64,000 nucleotides of DNA, taken from NCBI GenBank assembly GCA_017999435.1, contig JAGNLV010000002.1, positions 558,001-622,000 on the forward strand, given 5' to 3'. This stretch comes from Candidatus Zixiibacteriota bacterium (GTDB taxonomy: Bacteria; Zixibacteria; MSB-5A5; GN15; FEB-12). Of this stretch, positions 16,383-27,476 are shown piece by piece (within the stretch, counting starts at the first letter, position 1; every line of letters starts with the position of its first letter). The notes below the pieces were generated by a model. It made no database searches. It saw only the letters and a list, made by a program, of their open reading frames with translations, and was not told where the DNA came from. The position numbers and the translations under genes are program-made.

Positions 16383-17398
16383 GCCGGCTCCTCCCGCGCG
16401 CCGTCGATGTCTACCTCGCGCAGCGCCCGGGCGGCGCTCTCGGGGGCGACCGAATTGATGTAGATGCCGGAGCCGATCTCGAATCCCGCCGGCGTGGAGA
16501 TTTTCGGGATAATGACAATGTACCAGTGCAGGTGGCGGGTGTCCTCATCGCCGACCGGGGAGGAGCGGATGATGTAATTGTAGTCGGGGTTTCCGAGCAG
16601 GAAGTAGAGCCGGCGGAGGGTGGACCGCAGCACAGCGGCAAGCTCCGCGATGGCGTCGTCGCCGATGGCCGTGAAGCTGGCGGCGTGGCCCTTCGGGTAA
16701 ATGCGCGCCTCAAAGGGGGAGCGGGCGGCGAAGGGGCAGAAGGCGACAAAGCCGGGGGTCTGGTCAAGGAGGCGTTCTTCCTGCCGGATCTCTTCGGCAA
16801 CCATGTCGCAGTAGACGCACGTGCCGTAGCTGTCGTAGTGGAGGACAGCCTGGCGAAGAGGATCGCGGACGTGGGGGGGGACAATGGGCGTGGCGATGAG
16901 CTGGGAGTGGGGATGTTCCAGCGAAGTGCCGGCCCGCCGGCCGTGATTGCGGAAGACGGTCACCAGGTTGACGTGGGGATTGCGCGAGGCGGCGCGCTGG
17001 CGCTCGCGATACGCGGTGAGCACTTCGGTCACCTCCGCCACCGACATCGTGGCCAGCGTCTGGTTGTGGCGGGGGCTCTCGACGATCACCTCCGCGATGC
17101 CGAAGCCGTTGGCCGAAAGAAACGAGCCCACCGCCGTCCGAGCGGCCGGCAGCGACGGGGAGAGCGCGGCGAACTTGTTGGGGGCGACCCGTACGCGCCA
17201 TGGACCATGCGGCGGCAATTGCAGAACGGTGGCCGGAGTCTGATCCTCGTGCCCGGGGCAGAACGGGCAATCATCCCTATATTCCGGAAGCGGCCGCGGC
17301 GCGGCGGTTTCTTTGGCGAAGTCGGAGGGCCGCCGTCCCCGTCCCGGAGCGACGACCACCCACTCTTTGGTGGCTTTGTTCTGTCGGAATTCGGACAT
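16379..17398 (-). CDS. galT: Galactose-1-phosphate uridylyltransferase
   Basis: Leloir-pathway enzyme exchanging UDP between UDP-glucose and galactose-1-phosphate. The 339-residue sequence has the CPFCPGHE zinc-site segment (residues 44-51), ESPRHN, and the active-site triad segment H162-P-H-S-Q with nucleophile His164. It ends with the conserved HLHWYIVIIPK region. The length is typical of bacterial GalT. It is followed by the Ca2+ ATPase with a 4-nt overlap, an unusual operon partner; no galK or galE is adjacent (an epimerase-family gene lies far away at 41.8 kb). Confidence 0.9.
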   Translation of the reverse strand: MSEFRQNKATKEWVVVAPGRGRRPSDFAKETAAPRPLPEYRDDCPFCPGHEDQTPATVLQLPPHGPWRVRVAPNKFAALSPSLPAARTAVGSFLSANGFGIAEVIVESPRHNQTLATMSVAEVTEVLTAYRERQRAASRNPHVNLVTVFRNHGRRAGTSLEHPHSQLIATPIVPPHVRDPLRQAVLHYDSYGTCVYCDMVAEEIRQEERLLDQTPGFVAFCPFAARSPFEARIYPKGHAASFTAIGDDAIAELAAVLRSTLRRLYFLLGNPDYNYIIRSSPVGDEDTRHLHWYIVIIPKISTPAGFEIGSGIYINSVAPESAARALREVDIDGAREEPA

Positions 17399-18035
17399 GT
17401 TGTGACCTCCTCACTTCGGAAATAACGACCAAAGCGCCGGGCTCCGGCAAGCTTGATCTTGCGGCCGGCGACGACGAGCTGTTGGCTGAGAGCTGCGACT
17501 GCGGGCGAGGACGAGCGCCAGAGTGCGCGGGGGAGGCGAGCGATCAGCGGGGCCTACCTCGGAATCGAGGCCCTTCCGCGCCGCCTCGCCGTCTTGCTGC
17601 ACGACCAGGGTGAGTGGGGATGCGCGGAGCTGGTGGCCCTGGCGGAGGAATGCCTCCGATCACGTTCCGGCAGTCCTGGATAATCGCACGAGGCCCGGCA
17701 CTCGGCGGGGGATGATGTCGGCGGGGAGCGAGGCCACAGTCGTCGGTCATCTGCAGTGTAATACGACGCGACTCCCGGCTGCCTCTCGATGGCAACATTT
17801 GTCGGGAGGCGGCGCCGACCCCGGCCCGGACTTCACACTCCCATACCCGGTGCTGCCTACCTCTCGCAGTGTTCCCACGGGCCGCGTCCAATCGACTGAA
17901 AGTCGCTGGCCGCCAATCCATTCCAACGCGCAAGCCGGGCCGGGACGGCACCCCGATTTTTCGGAGCTCGAGTCGCGATCTTCTCGTCCCTGGGTTCGGA
18001 ACGGGCATATTTCGGCTGGGCCCCGCACTTTGTTC
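17399..18035. other. Intergenic gap without a supported gene
   Basis: Open frames here have no recognisable product, no good ribosome binding site and atypical composition. I see no RNA gene or strong terminator. It could contain a decayed gene, but nothing can be named. Confidence 0.5.
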
Positions 18036-18062
18036 TTGACACTGTCTAAAACGATACATAAT
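18036..18062 (+). promoter_or_regulatory. Promoter of the perR-like / katG unit
   Basis: TTGACA (18036-18041) and CATAAT (18057-18062) with a 15-nt spacer. Transcription would begin only about 2 nt before the ATG at 18071, and there is no Shine-Dalgarno sequence, so the mRNA may be leaderless. The AT-rich stretch between the boxes (GTCTAAAACGATACATAATC) is a candidate self-regulatory Fur/PerR site. Confidence 0.6.
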
Positions 18063-18070
18063 CTAATTCC

Positions 18071-18469
18071 ATGAAGGACGCCCTCGTCATTTTGCGGGAG
18101 TGCGATATCCAACCCACCCCCCAGAGAATTGCCGTGGTGGAATACGTACTGAAGTGCAGAACACACCCATCGGCGGAGGATGTCCTGAGCTATGCGCGGA
18201 AGAAGTGCCCGACGGTCTCGCGGGCGACGGTCTACAACACGCTCCACCTGCTGGTCGAGAAGGGGCTTCTCGGCATGCAGACGATCAGGGAAGGCGCGGT
18301 TGTTTTTGACCCCAACGTGGAGCGGCACCATCACTTTGTTGACAACGACACGGGGGAAATCTATGACATCCCGTGGGAACAGCTCGAGGTCAGAGGGACG
18401 GAGCGACTCAGGGAATTCGAGATCGTCGAGTGCCAGGTGATCCTGCGGGGACGGCGGAAGAGAGGGTGA
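18071..18469 (+). CDS. perR: Fur-family regulator (PerR-like)
   Basis: A 132-residue Fur-superfamily repressor. The N-terminal winged helix (TPQRIAVVEYVLKCRTHPSAEDV... SRATVYNTLHLLVEKGLL) is well conserved. The regulatory-site segment ERHHHFVDNDTGEIYDI supplies the His/Asp metal ligands. The paired CxxC motifs that bind structural zinc in most Fur and PerR proteins are absent, as in some PerR-like proteins. Its position 83 nt upstream of katG on the same strand suggests a peroxide-responsive regulator of catalase-peroxidase; the PerR assignment rests mainly on that context. Confidence 0.85.
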   Translation: MKDALVILRECDIQPTPQRIAVVEYVLKCRTHPSAEDVLSYARKKCPTVSRATVYNTLHLLVEKGLLGMQTIREGAVVFDPNVERHHHFVDNDTGEIYDIPWEQLEVRGTERLREFEIVECQVILRGRRKRG

Positions 18470-18537
18470 TTCCTTTTTTGGGCCCGCGGGCGATGCGGCC
18501 CTCCGCACGTGAGAACGGACTCAGGAGTATGGCTTGA

Positions 18538-20763
<2,226 letters not shown>

Positions 20764-20785
20764 ACGGAGCGAGCGGATCGGACAG

Positions 20786-20817
20786 AAAGGAGGTTGGCTC
20801 GGTCAACCTCCTTTTTC
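20786..20817 (+). terminator. Rho-independent terminator after katG
   Basis: Stem AAAGGAGGTTG / CAACCTCCTTT with a short loop, running into TTTTTC. It starts 23 nt after the katG stop. Confidence 0.88.
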
Positions 20818-21030
20818 TTGGCCGGACTCTTGCATGATTGGCCGATCAGTCGGATGTGGGGCAATCCGCGAAAAGCGCGATCATAAACCGGCCACGCGGA
20901 CACCCTCGCCGCCGAATCGCGCGGGCCCGGCAGGCTTCCTCCGGGCGCGGGTGACGCGGCGATCGGGACGCCTGTCCGCCGTGATTATGGTTCTGCGCGT
21001 TATTTCTCTTGGCCCGAACCCGGCTTCTCA

Positions 21031-21816
21031 CTACTGTCGGCACCGATCCATTTGCTTGCCGCGGCGCGCCACGAAGAACTCATAGGCATAGTAGTCGGAG
21101 TACCGGCGGTGCATGTCCGGCTCCTGCGCGAGCTGGTCGAGGACCGCCAGCGCCTCGGGCTCGGCCGCGTAGGCGGCGCGCAGGTGTTCGATGCGGCGTT
21201 CCATCGGCGTGTAGAAGTCTTCCCACCAGGCCTCATCGGGCAGAGTGAAATGTCCCAGGAGCGAGAACCCGGAGCCGGCGATGATCGCCAGAATATCGGG
21301 GACGGCGCCCATGGCCGGGTAGTCGACGTCGAAGCTCTCTTTGACCTCCGGCGGAGGGTTCGCCTTGCGCCAGACGGCATCGGTGAACGCGAGGTAACCG
21401 CCTGAGCGGAGGAGCCCGTGGCAGACACGCAGCGCGTGGGCGATGCCGATGTTGTAGAGCGCGCCCTCGGACCAGACCAGGTCAAAGCCGGCCGGGGGAA
21501 GGCCGGGATCGGCCATGTCGCCGACCACCGGGAATACTCGTGCGGAGAGCCCCAGCCGGGACACCGCGGCGGCGAGCCGCTCGATGCTCGGCGCGTGGCG
21601 GTCGAGAGCGACGATCGGGCCGGAGGTCAGTTCGGCGAGGTGGAGCGTTTGCCCTCCGACACCGCACCCGAGGTCGAGCACGGCGGGGGACGGCGGCAGG
21701 TCTCGGCACAGGGCCAGCGCCCGGGCGGCACAGGCGCGGTTGCCCGGCCCCTGCCGGGGAAGCGACTCGAAGACCTCGAAGAATATCTCCCAGAAACGCG
21801 GCGTCGGTTCGCCCAT
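21031..21816 (-). CDS. SAM-dependent methyltransferase (class I)
   Basis: A 261-residue cytoplasmic methyltransferase. Motif I is VLDLGCGVGGQT (residues about 46-57), the acidic motif II is IVALDRH, and motif IV is FDLVWSEGALYNIG. The C-terminal part (TLPDEAWWEDFYTPMERRIEHL) resembles small-molecule methyltransferases; the substrate cannot be told. It stands alone on the minus strand. Confidence 0.85.
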   Translation of the reverse strand: MGEPTPRFWEIFFEVFESLPRQGPGNRACAARALALCRDLPPSPAVLDLGCGVGGQTLHLAELTSGPIVALDRHAPSIERLAAAVSRLGLSARVFPVVGDMADPGLPPAGFDLVWSEGALYNIGIAHALRVCHGLLRSGGYLAFTDAVWRKANPPPEVKESFDVDYPAMGAVPDILAIIAGSGFSLLGHFTLPDEAWWEDFYTPMERRIEHLRAAYAAEPEALAVLDQLAQEPDMHRRYSDYYAYEFFVARRGKQMDRCRQ

Positions 21817-22318
21817 GTCATGCCTCGTCTTGCCTCAGGATTCTTTCACCTGCGGTTTCTGTCTCCTATCGCGGTTGGCTACGCCCTATGGTAATGAATC
21901 TTCCCCGGCTTTAGCAAACCTCATCGCCGCCTCACACACAACCGGCTGAAGGCAGGTCCGATGGCCGCCTTGATGCATCCGCTGCGCGCAGGCGACGCCA
22001 TCAGCACTTGACCAGGCTGCGGGAACCGGCCGAGCGGCAGGCGCCGGCCGGGAAGGGCCGGAGGCGCCGGCCGATGAGGTGCGGCGCGAAGCGAATCCGG
22101 ATGAGACCGACAGAGGGCTGGCAGCAGCCGGGGGATCTTAGAAAGCGAGCCGGGTGAGCCGCCGCGGGGGGGGACCGGTCTTGCACGGCCCGTGACTCAT
22201 GCCGGGGAACATGAAGGGCCGGGTCTACGTATGCTTCCACATGGCAAGGCGCCGGGCAGTCTTCTGGAAACTCGCTGCGTGCGATTGGAACGTCGGCCGT
22301 TTCATCCGAGGGAGCAGT
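21817..22318. other. Intergenic gap, no gene supported
   Basis: About 500 nt with several GC-rich imperfect inverted repeats (for example around 22040-22080, GGCGCCGGCC) but no recognisable gene, RNA gene or insertion-sequence end. It separates the core methyltransferase from the Ntn-hydrolase pair. Confidence 0.45.
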
Positions 22319-23599
22319 ATGAGAGAAGCGCGCTTCTCGCAACCGTGCATCCTCGCTGCAACTGCGATAATGGCGGCGCTCCTCGCCGCCGATCTGGACG
22401 CGTGCACCGCTTTTATCGTCAGGCAGGGGCACCAGGTGCTGGTGGCCAACAATGAAGATTGGACCGAGACGAATGTCCGCGTGTGGTTTGTCCCCGGATC
22501 ACCAGGGCGGCACGGCGCCGTCTACTTCGGTTTTGCAGATACTCCCGGTGGCGAATCCCGAGAAGGGGGGATGAATGACGAGGGGCTGTTTTTCGACGGT
22601 TTCGGTGCTCCCGCCATAGGGGACAGCAACCCTCTGAACAAGCCGCTCTATCAGGATTCGGTCGGTTTTCCCGACAAGGCCCTGGCGGAGTGTGGGAGCG
22701 TTGAGGAGGTGACGGCGCTCGCGTCGCAATTCCACCTGCCGCTCCATCACGCCATGTGGATGTTCGGGGACCGGTACGGCAATTCCATAATCATTGAAGG
22801 GGAGAAGGCAGTCGCGGGCGATGGCCGCTATCAGATCTGCACCAATTTCCGCCAATCCGAGCTGCAAGGCGACATCGCTCCCTGCTGGCGATACCGAACG
22901 GCGGACAGCCTGCTGGAAAACATGCCGGCGTTGTCGGTGGCGTACTGCCGCGACATACTCGACGCAGTCCATCTGAAGATTACCCAGTATTCCTACATTC
23001 TTGATCCGAACTCAGGACAGATCTACTTCTACCACTTTCACGATTACTCCCAGGTTGTGCAGGTGAATCTGGTTGAGGAACTTACCGCGGGGCCGCACTA
23101 TATCGACATGTTGCCCCGCTTCCCCAGGAAGCTGGGTGTTACGCTGTTGGCTGAGCAGGGGAAGGCCTGTTATCTGAGTTTCAGCATGGTGTTTTTCGCT
23201 GCCTCGCTGATTGTGTGGGCGGGACGCGTTCTGTTCCGCAGAATCGTGCGCGTGAAGCCGACAGGCTCCCTGGCGCAACGCTCGCCCGGAGCTGCCGCTG
23301 GGCTGATCGCGGGCGTCCTGTGCGCCGTCATTGGGGCCTACCTCGTGGTTCTCCTTGGATACCCGGAGATGATTCCATACTCACAGGAAAACGCGAGCGG
23401 CCACTCCCCGTTCCTGCGGTTTGTCCTGCTGGGAGCGCCCTGGCTGGGCGCGGCGCTGCTTGGTGCATCGATCTACTATGGTTGGGCCGTGTGGAAGACG
23501 CGAGCGTGGCGCCTGGTCGGACGGGCGCACTATACTCTCCTCGCGCTGATCGCCTCGGCTGATGTCGTGATCTGGGTTGCCTGGGGGATCATCCCGTGA
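22319..23599 (+). CDS. Ntn-hydrolase (linear amide C-N hydrolase-like) with C-terminal membrane domain
   Basis: A 426-residue protein starting at ATG 22319 behind GGGAG. The signal peptide ends ADLDA and is followed directly by Cys29 in the sequence CTAFIVRQGHQVLVANNEDW, the N-terminal nucleophile pattern of choloylglycine-hydrolase/penicillin-V-acylase relatives. Signal cleavage could itself expose the catalytic Cys. The hydrolase domain runs to about residue 280 (GGMNDEGLFFDGF is also typical). Then come about four hydrophobic segments (roughly 290-305, 325-350, 370-392, 405-425). Substrate unknown. A second Cys-type hydrolase gene follows on the same strand. Confidence 0.75.
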   Translation: MREARFSQPCILAATAIMAALLAADLDACTAFIVRQGHQVLVANNEDWTETNVRVWFVPGSPGRHGAVYFGFADTPGGESREGGMNDEGLFFDGFGAPAIGDSNPLNKPLYQDSVGFPDKALAECGSVEEVTALASQFHLPLHHAMWMFGDRYGNSIIIEGEKAVAGDGRYQICTNFRQSELQGDIAPCWRYRTADSLLENMPALSVAYCRDILDAVHLKITQYSYILDPNSGQIYFYHFHDYSQVVQVNLVEELTAGPHYIDMLPRFPRKLGVTLLAEQGKACYLSFSMVFFAASLIVWAGRVLFRRIVRVKPTGSLAQRSPGAAAGLIAGVLCAVIGAYLVVLLGYPEMIPYSQENASGHSPFLRFVLLGAPWLGAALLGASIYYGWAVWKTRAWRLVGRAHYTLLALIASADVVIWVAWGIIP

Positions 23600-23750
23600 T
23601 CGCCACAGACTCTTGTGGGCCTCCAGTCAGTAGTCCCGTTCCACTACGCCGGGTTCAACGGAGGTCGTGGGGAAGCAATAGGCCGAACTGCAACCTGGGC
23701 GCCCTGACCCGCGTAATCTCGCTTGAGACACCAGCAGGAAGGAGTAGGTT

Positions 23751-24926
23751 ATGCGAGTTGTTACGGTTTGCGCCGTAGCTCTTCTTTCCGCCGTTTCATT
23801 CGCCGGTGTCGACGGCCGGCAGGCCAATTACCTTGTGCCAAATGGCCCCGATCTCGGACATGAAACGCCGAGCAGGACCGCTCAGTGCGGGTCTGTTGCG
23901 AAACTCCCGATGCGGGTCGAGGGACGGTCATGTACATCGTTTTGCCTCGACAACAAGGGTGAGGCCGTCTTCGGGTCAAATTACGACAACGACATCCCCG
24001 AGGGGATGGTCTTCATCAACAAGCGGGGAGTCTCCAAATCCGGTCTCATGCCCGGCACCACCGGGCAGGTTGCCACGTGGACATCGAAGTATGCCAGCGT
24101 CACATTCACGGTGGTCGGCCACCAGTTGGCCTGGGCCGGGATGAACGAACAGGGTTTGGTGATGAGCACCATGGCTCTCGGCGAAACGCAGAACCCGGAG
24201 CCGGACGAACGCGCGCCCCTGCACTCCCCGCACTGGATGCAGTACCTGCTGGACAACTGCAGCTCCGTGAACGAGATCCTTGCGGCCGACTCTCAGGTCA
24301 GAATATTCGAGACGGTCGATCATTACCTGGTTTCTGATGCGGCCGGCGACTGCGCGGTGATCGAGTTCCTCGATGGCAAGACGGTCATGCACACCGGCCA
24401 GGGGCTTCCCGCGGCAGTCCTGACCAACAGCACGTACGCAGAGTCGGCGGCCTTGTTGGACGGCTCCGGGGGGGAATCCGGCAAGCGGCGCGATCCCCAG
24501 CCCATTAACGGTTCGCTCCGCCGCTTCGGGATCGCCGCAGAAAGGGTGCAAGCGTTTGAGCCGGCCGGTGCGGAGGACGCAGTGACATATGCGTTCGACA
24601 TTCTCGACAAGGTGGGTGGAGACGCGACGCTGTGGAGCATCGTCTTCGACACGCATGACCTGACAGTCTACTTCCGCACCAAGTCGCACCGGGCGATCAG
24701 GTACCTCTCGCTGAACGATTTCGACCTCTCGTGTCAGGCGCCGGACCTGATGCTCGATATCCACGAGAAGCTGGAGGGACACATTGCCGAGGCGATGACG
24801 GTCTTTTCCTCCGATCGGAATTTCGCGTTCCTCAAGAACGCCATCGCACGACGGGAGATCCCGATGAGCGACGAGCAGCTGCAGGCGATGCGCGCGATTC
24901 TCGACAGTTACGAATGCGAGCAGTAA
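23751..24926 (+). CDS. Exported linear amide C-N hydrolase (choloylglycine hydrolase family)
   Basis: A 391-residue protein preceded by GGAAGGAG. It has a signal peptide of about 22 residues, then a 38-residue stretch, then nucleophile Cys61 in CTSFCLDNKGEAVFGSNYD, and GMNEQGLVMSTM, both characteristic of the PF02275 hydrolases. N-terminal maturation before Cys61 would be needed. Family members cleave bile-salt amides, penicillin V or N-acyl-homoserine lactones; which applies here cannot be judged. It is the second of two tandem but divergent Ntn hydrolases. Confidence 0.82.
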   Translation: MRVVTVCAVALLSAVSFAGVDGRQANYLVPNGPDLGHETPSRTAQCGSVAKLPMRVEGRSCTSFCLDNKGEAVFGSNYDNDIPEGMVFINKRGVSKSGLMPGTTGQVATWTSKYASVTFTVVGHQLAWAGMNEQGLVMSTMALGETQNPEPDERAPLHSPHWMQYLLDNCSSVNEILAADSQVRIFETVDHYLVSDAAGDCAVIEFLDGKTVMHTGQGLPAAVLTNSTYAESAALLDGSGGESGKRRDPQPINGSLRRFGIAAERVQAFEPAGAEDAVTYAFDILDKVGGDATLWSIVFDTHDLTVYFRTKSHRAIRYLSLNDFDLSCQAPDLMLDIHEKLEGHIAEAMTVFSSDRNFAFLKNAIARREIPMSDEQLQAMRAILDSYECEQ

Positions 24927-25365
24927 GCGGGGCGCCGGGAATCCCAGAAGGGGCGGGCCACGCGGGCGCGGGTTTCATATCGCGGCAGCAGCAGCGGTGC
25001 CGCAGCGGCACATCAGTCAACGCGGCCGCCGGCCGACGCGATCCGCAACCGGGTGATCGAGACCGCAGCGTGACCCCGGAGACCAGGCAATTTCGACATC
25101 AGAGTCGCAGTTGCCCAGGAAAGTTTCAAGCTTGACACGCTGGAGAAACTGTGATTCATTTCCGATAGCCTGTGCACCGTACCGGCCCTCAGTCGGGATC
25201 TGTGCGGTTAACCGGGAAGGAGGTGGTTCGAGTCATGCGTATGAATCTTGCGCGGAGTCATGCTGTGAGTGCGATTCGGATCACCCTCGCCGGCCTCGGT
25301 TAGGTGCAACCCCGATTCTTCCCCCATGACTCCGGGTTCCTGAACACGGCACAAAGGAGTCATGA
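24927..25365. other. Gap with a weak promoter
   Basis: About 440 nt without a recognised gene. A TTGACA box at 25132-25137 with TTCATT 17 nt downstream (25155-25160) could start the acetyltransferase mRNA with a ~200-nt leader. The leader contains a very small ORF, listed separately. This stretch marks the change from GC-rich to AT-richer sequence. Confidence 0.35.
25235..25303 (+). CDS. Possible 22-codon leader ORF
   Basis: ATG at 25235 preceded by GGAAGGAGGTG, ending at TAG 25301-25303. The peptide begins MRMNLARSHAVSAIR and looks like the start of a signal sequence. It may be a leader peptide or the 5' stump of a deleted gene. Supported only by the strong ribosome binding site. Confidence 0.2.
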   Translation: MRMNLARSHAVSAIRITLAGLG

Positions 25366-26187
25366 ATGATCAGCCTTACTAATGAAGACGGAATCACCTG
25401 CGCCAGCCTCATGGTCCTGCAAGAGGATCGCGAGGCCTGGGCGATCGTCGTTTCCTGGAAGAAGGGAGTCGACGGCCTCCCGGACCGACGCGCCTTCCAT
25501 GAAGCGCTCGAGTCAAGCATCGGGGAGTGCGTGAGGATGGGCGCGCTCTATCTCGACAGCCGCGTGATTACTGCAAGCACAGGCGTCGATGACGCGCTGA
25601 CATCCTCGCGCGCTGCGCTTCACCGCGATTTCCTCTCCGCCCGCGGTTTCGTGAGAGGCGAGGATCGCGTTGAGTACCAAATGGATCTCGCCGTTGCGCT
25701 CAGTATGCTTGAGGCGGACGAGATCGAACCTAGTCTTGTCTGGGAATGCGTCAACACGGAATGCGCGTCGGCTCTCGCGCGGGCGGCCGATTTGTTCTCT
25801 CAGGCAAGTGAGGGCGACCCTGCATCGAATCCTGGCGAAGATGCAGTAGGATTTGTGAAAGCCCTGATCGAGGAGAAAGAAACGGTCCAAGCCCCCGAAC
25901 GCCTCCAGATCGGGATGTGCGGGAATGATCCCGCCGCAGTTCTCGCGCTCAAGGTCTATCCCAGCGACGGATGGTCGACGATCTACTACCTTGGCGTGCT
26001 GCCGGTTTTCCGCGGGCGCGGATTCGGTGCCGCCGCCATGCTTCAGGCGTTACATTCTCTGAAGGCCATGGGCGGGAGGATCTATCATGATGGAACCGCA
26101 TCGGGGAACGCAGGCGCGCTGGCGCTCTTTGCGCGCCTCGGCCAGCCCCCATTCCGGGTCATGGAGACATGGAGATTAAGACGATAG
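25366..26187 (+). CDS. GNAT-family N-acetyltransferase
   Basis: A 273-residue protein with AAAGGAG six nt before ATG. The C-terminal domain (about residues 190-273) carries the acetyl-CoA motif A (YLGVLPVFRGRGFGAAAM, with the R-G-R-G-F-G pyrophosphate loop) and the downstream NAGALALFARLG segment. The N-terminal ~150 residues look like a degenerate second GNAT-like or unrelated domain. The acceptor substrate is unknown. It is the last gene before the first copy of the island repeat. Confidence 0.8.
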   Translation: MISLTNEDGITCASLMVLQEDREAWAIVVSWKKGVDGLPDRRAFHEALESSIGECVRMGALYLDSRVITASTGVDDALTSSRAALHRDFLSARGFVRGEDRVEYQMDLAVALSMLEADEIEPSLVWECVNTECASALARAADLFSQASEGDPASNPGEDAVGFVKALIEEKETVQAPERLQIGMCGNDPAAVLALKVYPSDGWSTIYYLGVLPVFRGRGFGAAAMLQALHSLKAMGGRIYHDGTASGNAGALALFARLGQPPFRVMETWRLRR

Positions 26188-26285
26188 GCCGAGGTTCGAT
26201 CGATCGTCATGGAAGCCGGGCGCCATTCTCAGGAAGTGGCGTCCCGTAAACACCTGAGCCGACGCCTTGCAGCGGCTGATTAGGA

Positions 26286-26396
26286 ATGGTGCGGCCCCGA
26301 CCTGACTCTCCCCGGACCTTGGTGGCATTTCATTCGCAATGCGGCCGCACGATGCCTTCATCGGCGGAACGCATTGGAACACAACCAAATGCAACG
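26286..26396 (+). repeat. Island intergenic repeat, copy 1 (of 5)
   Basis: Begins GGTGCGGCCCCGACC then GACTCTCCCC and aligns over about 105 nt with the copies at 27346, 28395, 30464 and 32449, all in the same orientation. Its 3' half can form an imperfect hairpin: GCATTT pairs with AAATGC and CAATGC with GCATTG around a variable centre. Together with its flanks it accounts for the gap 26188-26574, which otherwise shows nothing. Confidence 0.75.
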
Positions 26397-26574
26397 ACGT
26401 GACATTTGTCTGGAGACGATTTGGCTTGACATCGATGCAGCACTCAGTGAGTTTAGTCGAGAGGCAGTGACGATCCGGTTTGCAGGCTGAGTACTCGGAT
26501 CAACAACTCGCCTATCTCACCTTCTGTGGACCAGATCGACAACTGATCCTCGTATTCTGACATAAGGAGGATCA

Positions 26575-27234
26575 ATGGTACGTCCCAAGCTACTTTCCAA
26601 TGCCCAGAAGATCATGATTTGTCTGGTTATCGTGCAGGTCACGACGTCGGGAGTCCTCGCTTTTGATGGCCAGCGCAATGGGTTCGTCCTGGGCGCAGGT
26701 GTCGGCCTGTCAGCCATATCAACGCTGTCTTCATCTTACATGGGGCACAGCTTCAGCGGGAGCGGTACGGGAGTGGGCATGAACGCGATCATGGGATATG
26801 GCATAAGCAAACATGATGTTCTTGCGGTCGGAATGAACTGGGCGGGGTACAGAAGCGATTACACCGGCGAGAACGCCGATATCGCCCAGGGAATCGTTGC
26901 CCTCACATGGACAAGGTACTTCGGCAAACCGGGCAAGTCATATCTAGTACTGGCGGGGCCGGGTGCATACTTCGCCCGCTCGTTCTCGGGGGTCGATATC
27001 TCGATCTGCTGGGACTGCCCTTTCGAAGACATGCCTACCGCGAGAATGCCGGAAGATTGGGGGTTTGGTCTGATCGGCGGTGTGGGTCGTGAATTGAGTA
27101 CTCAATTCCAACTTGTAGTGTACGGCGCAATCGGTTTTCCTTCAGGTAACGTCTACGTGCCTGATGGCAGCCAGGCTGCGAAGACAGTCACGGCTGCGCA
27201 TGTCAACATTCTCCTGATGTGGATGAGTTTCTGA
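26575..27234 (+). CDS. Probable outer-membrane beta-barrel protein
   Basis: A 219-residue protein with AAGGAGG before the start. A signal peptide (residues about 1-30, ending VLAFDG) is followed by alternating Gly/aromatic strands (GFVLGAGVGLSAIS, GVGMNAIMGYGI, VLAVGMNWAGYRSDY, SYLVLAGPGAYFARSF) ending in a strand with terminal Phe (VNILLMWMSF), the usual signature of a small 8-stranded outer-membrane barrel. No family recognised. It is the single gene of the unit between repeat copies 1 and 2. Confidence 0.72.
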   Translation: MVRPKLLSNAQKIMICLVIVQVTTSGVLAFDGQRNGFVLGAGVGLSAISTLSSSYMGHSFSGSGTGVGMNAIMGYGISKHDVLAVGMNWAGYRSDYTGENADIAQGIVALTWTRYFGKPGKSYLVLAGPGAYFARSFSGVDISICWDCPFEDMPTARMPEDWGFGLIGGVGRELSTQFQLVVYGAIGFPSGNVYVPDGSQAAKTVTAAHVNILLMWMSF

Positions 27235-27345
27235 CAAATAGGAGAGGCACCTCCAATGAGGGAACTCCACTCTGGCGAGCCGTCAAATTGTGCGAAGCAT
27301 CTGCTTGAATTACGGCGCAGTCTATTACCTGGCGACTACCTACAT

Positions 27346-27440
27346 AATGGCGGCCCCGGTCTCGCGCTCCTCAACCCTCTGTGCAATTCGGTTTCGATGT
27401 GCAGCCTGACTACGCGATTCTTGACGGATAGTACCAAAGG
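27346..27440 (+). repeat. Island intergenic repeat, copy 2
   Basis: Starts AATGGCGGCCCCGGTCTC and aligns along its length with copy 4 (30464), including the shared blocks CTGTG, GGTTTC, TACGC and CTTGA-CGGA. It is the most diverged recognisable copy. It lies between the tail-to-tail barrel gene and methyltransferase gene. Confidence 0.65.
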
Positions 27441-27476
27441 GCCAAAGAAAACGAAAAGGGGGCGAGGAGAGTAACC

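Noticed and set aside
14448-16463. A 671-codon open frame antisense to the Ca2+ ATPase
   Set aside because: It is the mirror of a strongly conserved P-type ATPase in GC-rich DNA. Its product is low-complexity Gly/Arg/Glu sequence with no family features.
17453-17683. A 76-codon frame in the gap upstream of the Fur-family gene
   Set aside because: No ribosome binding site, no recognisable domain and no conserved neighbour arrangement.
21900-22200. Possible group II intron or insertion-sequence remnant
   Set aside because: The gap is GC-rich with inverted repeats, but I could not recognise intron domain V, a reverse transcriptase, terminal inverted repeats or target duplications.
25224-25234. 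GTTCGAGTC block resembling the tRNA-Asp T-loop, a possible left attachment site
   Set aside because: Only about nine nucleotides match and the context (a ribosome binding site) explains it equally well.
27256-27474. A 72-codon frame downstream of the barrel-protein gene
   Set aside because: It runs straight through repeat copy 2 and has no homology-like pattern; the repeat explains the sequence better.
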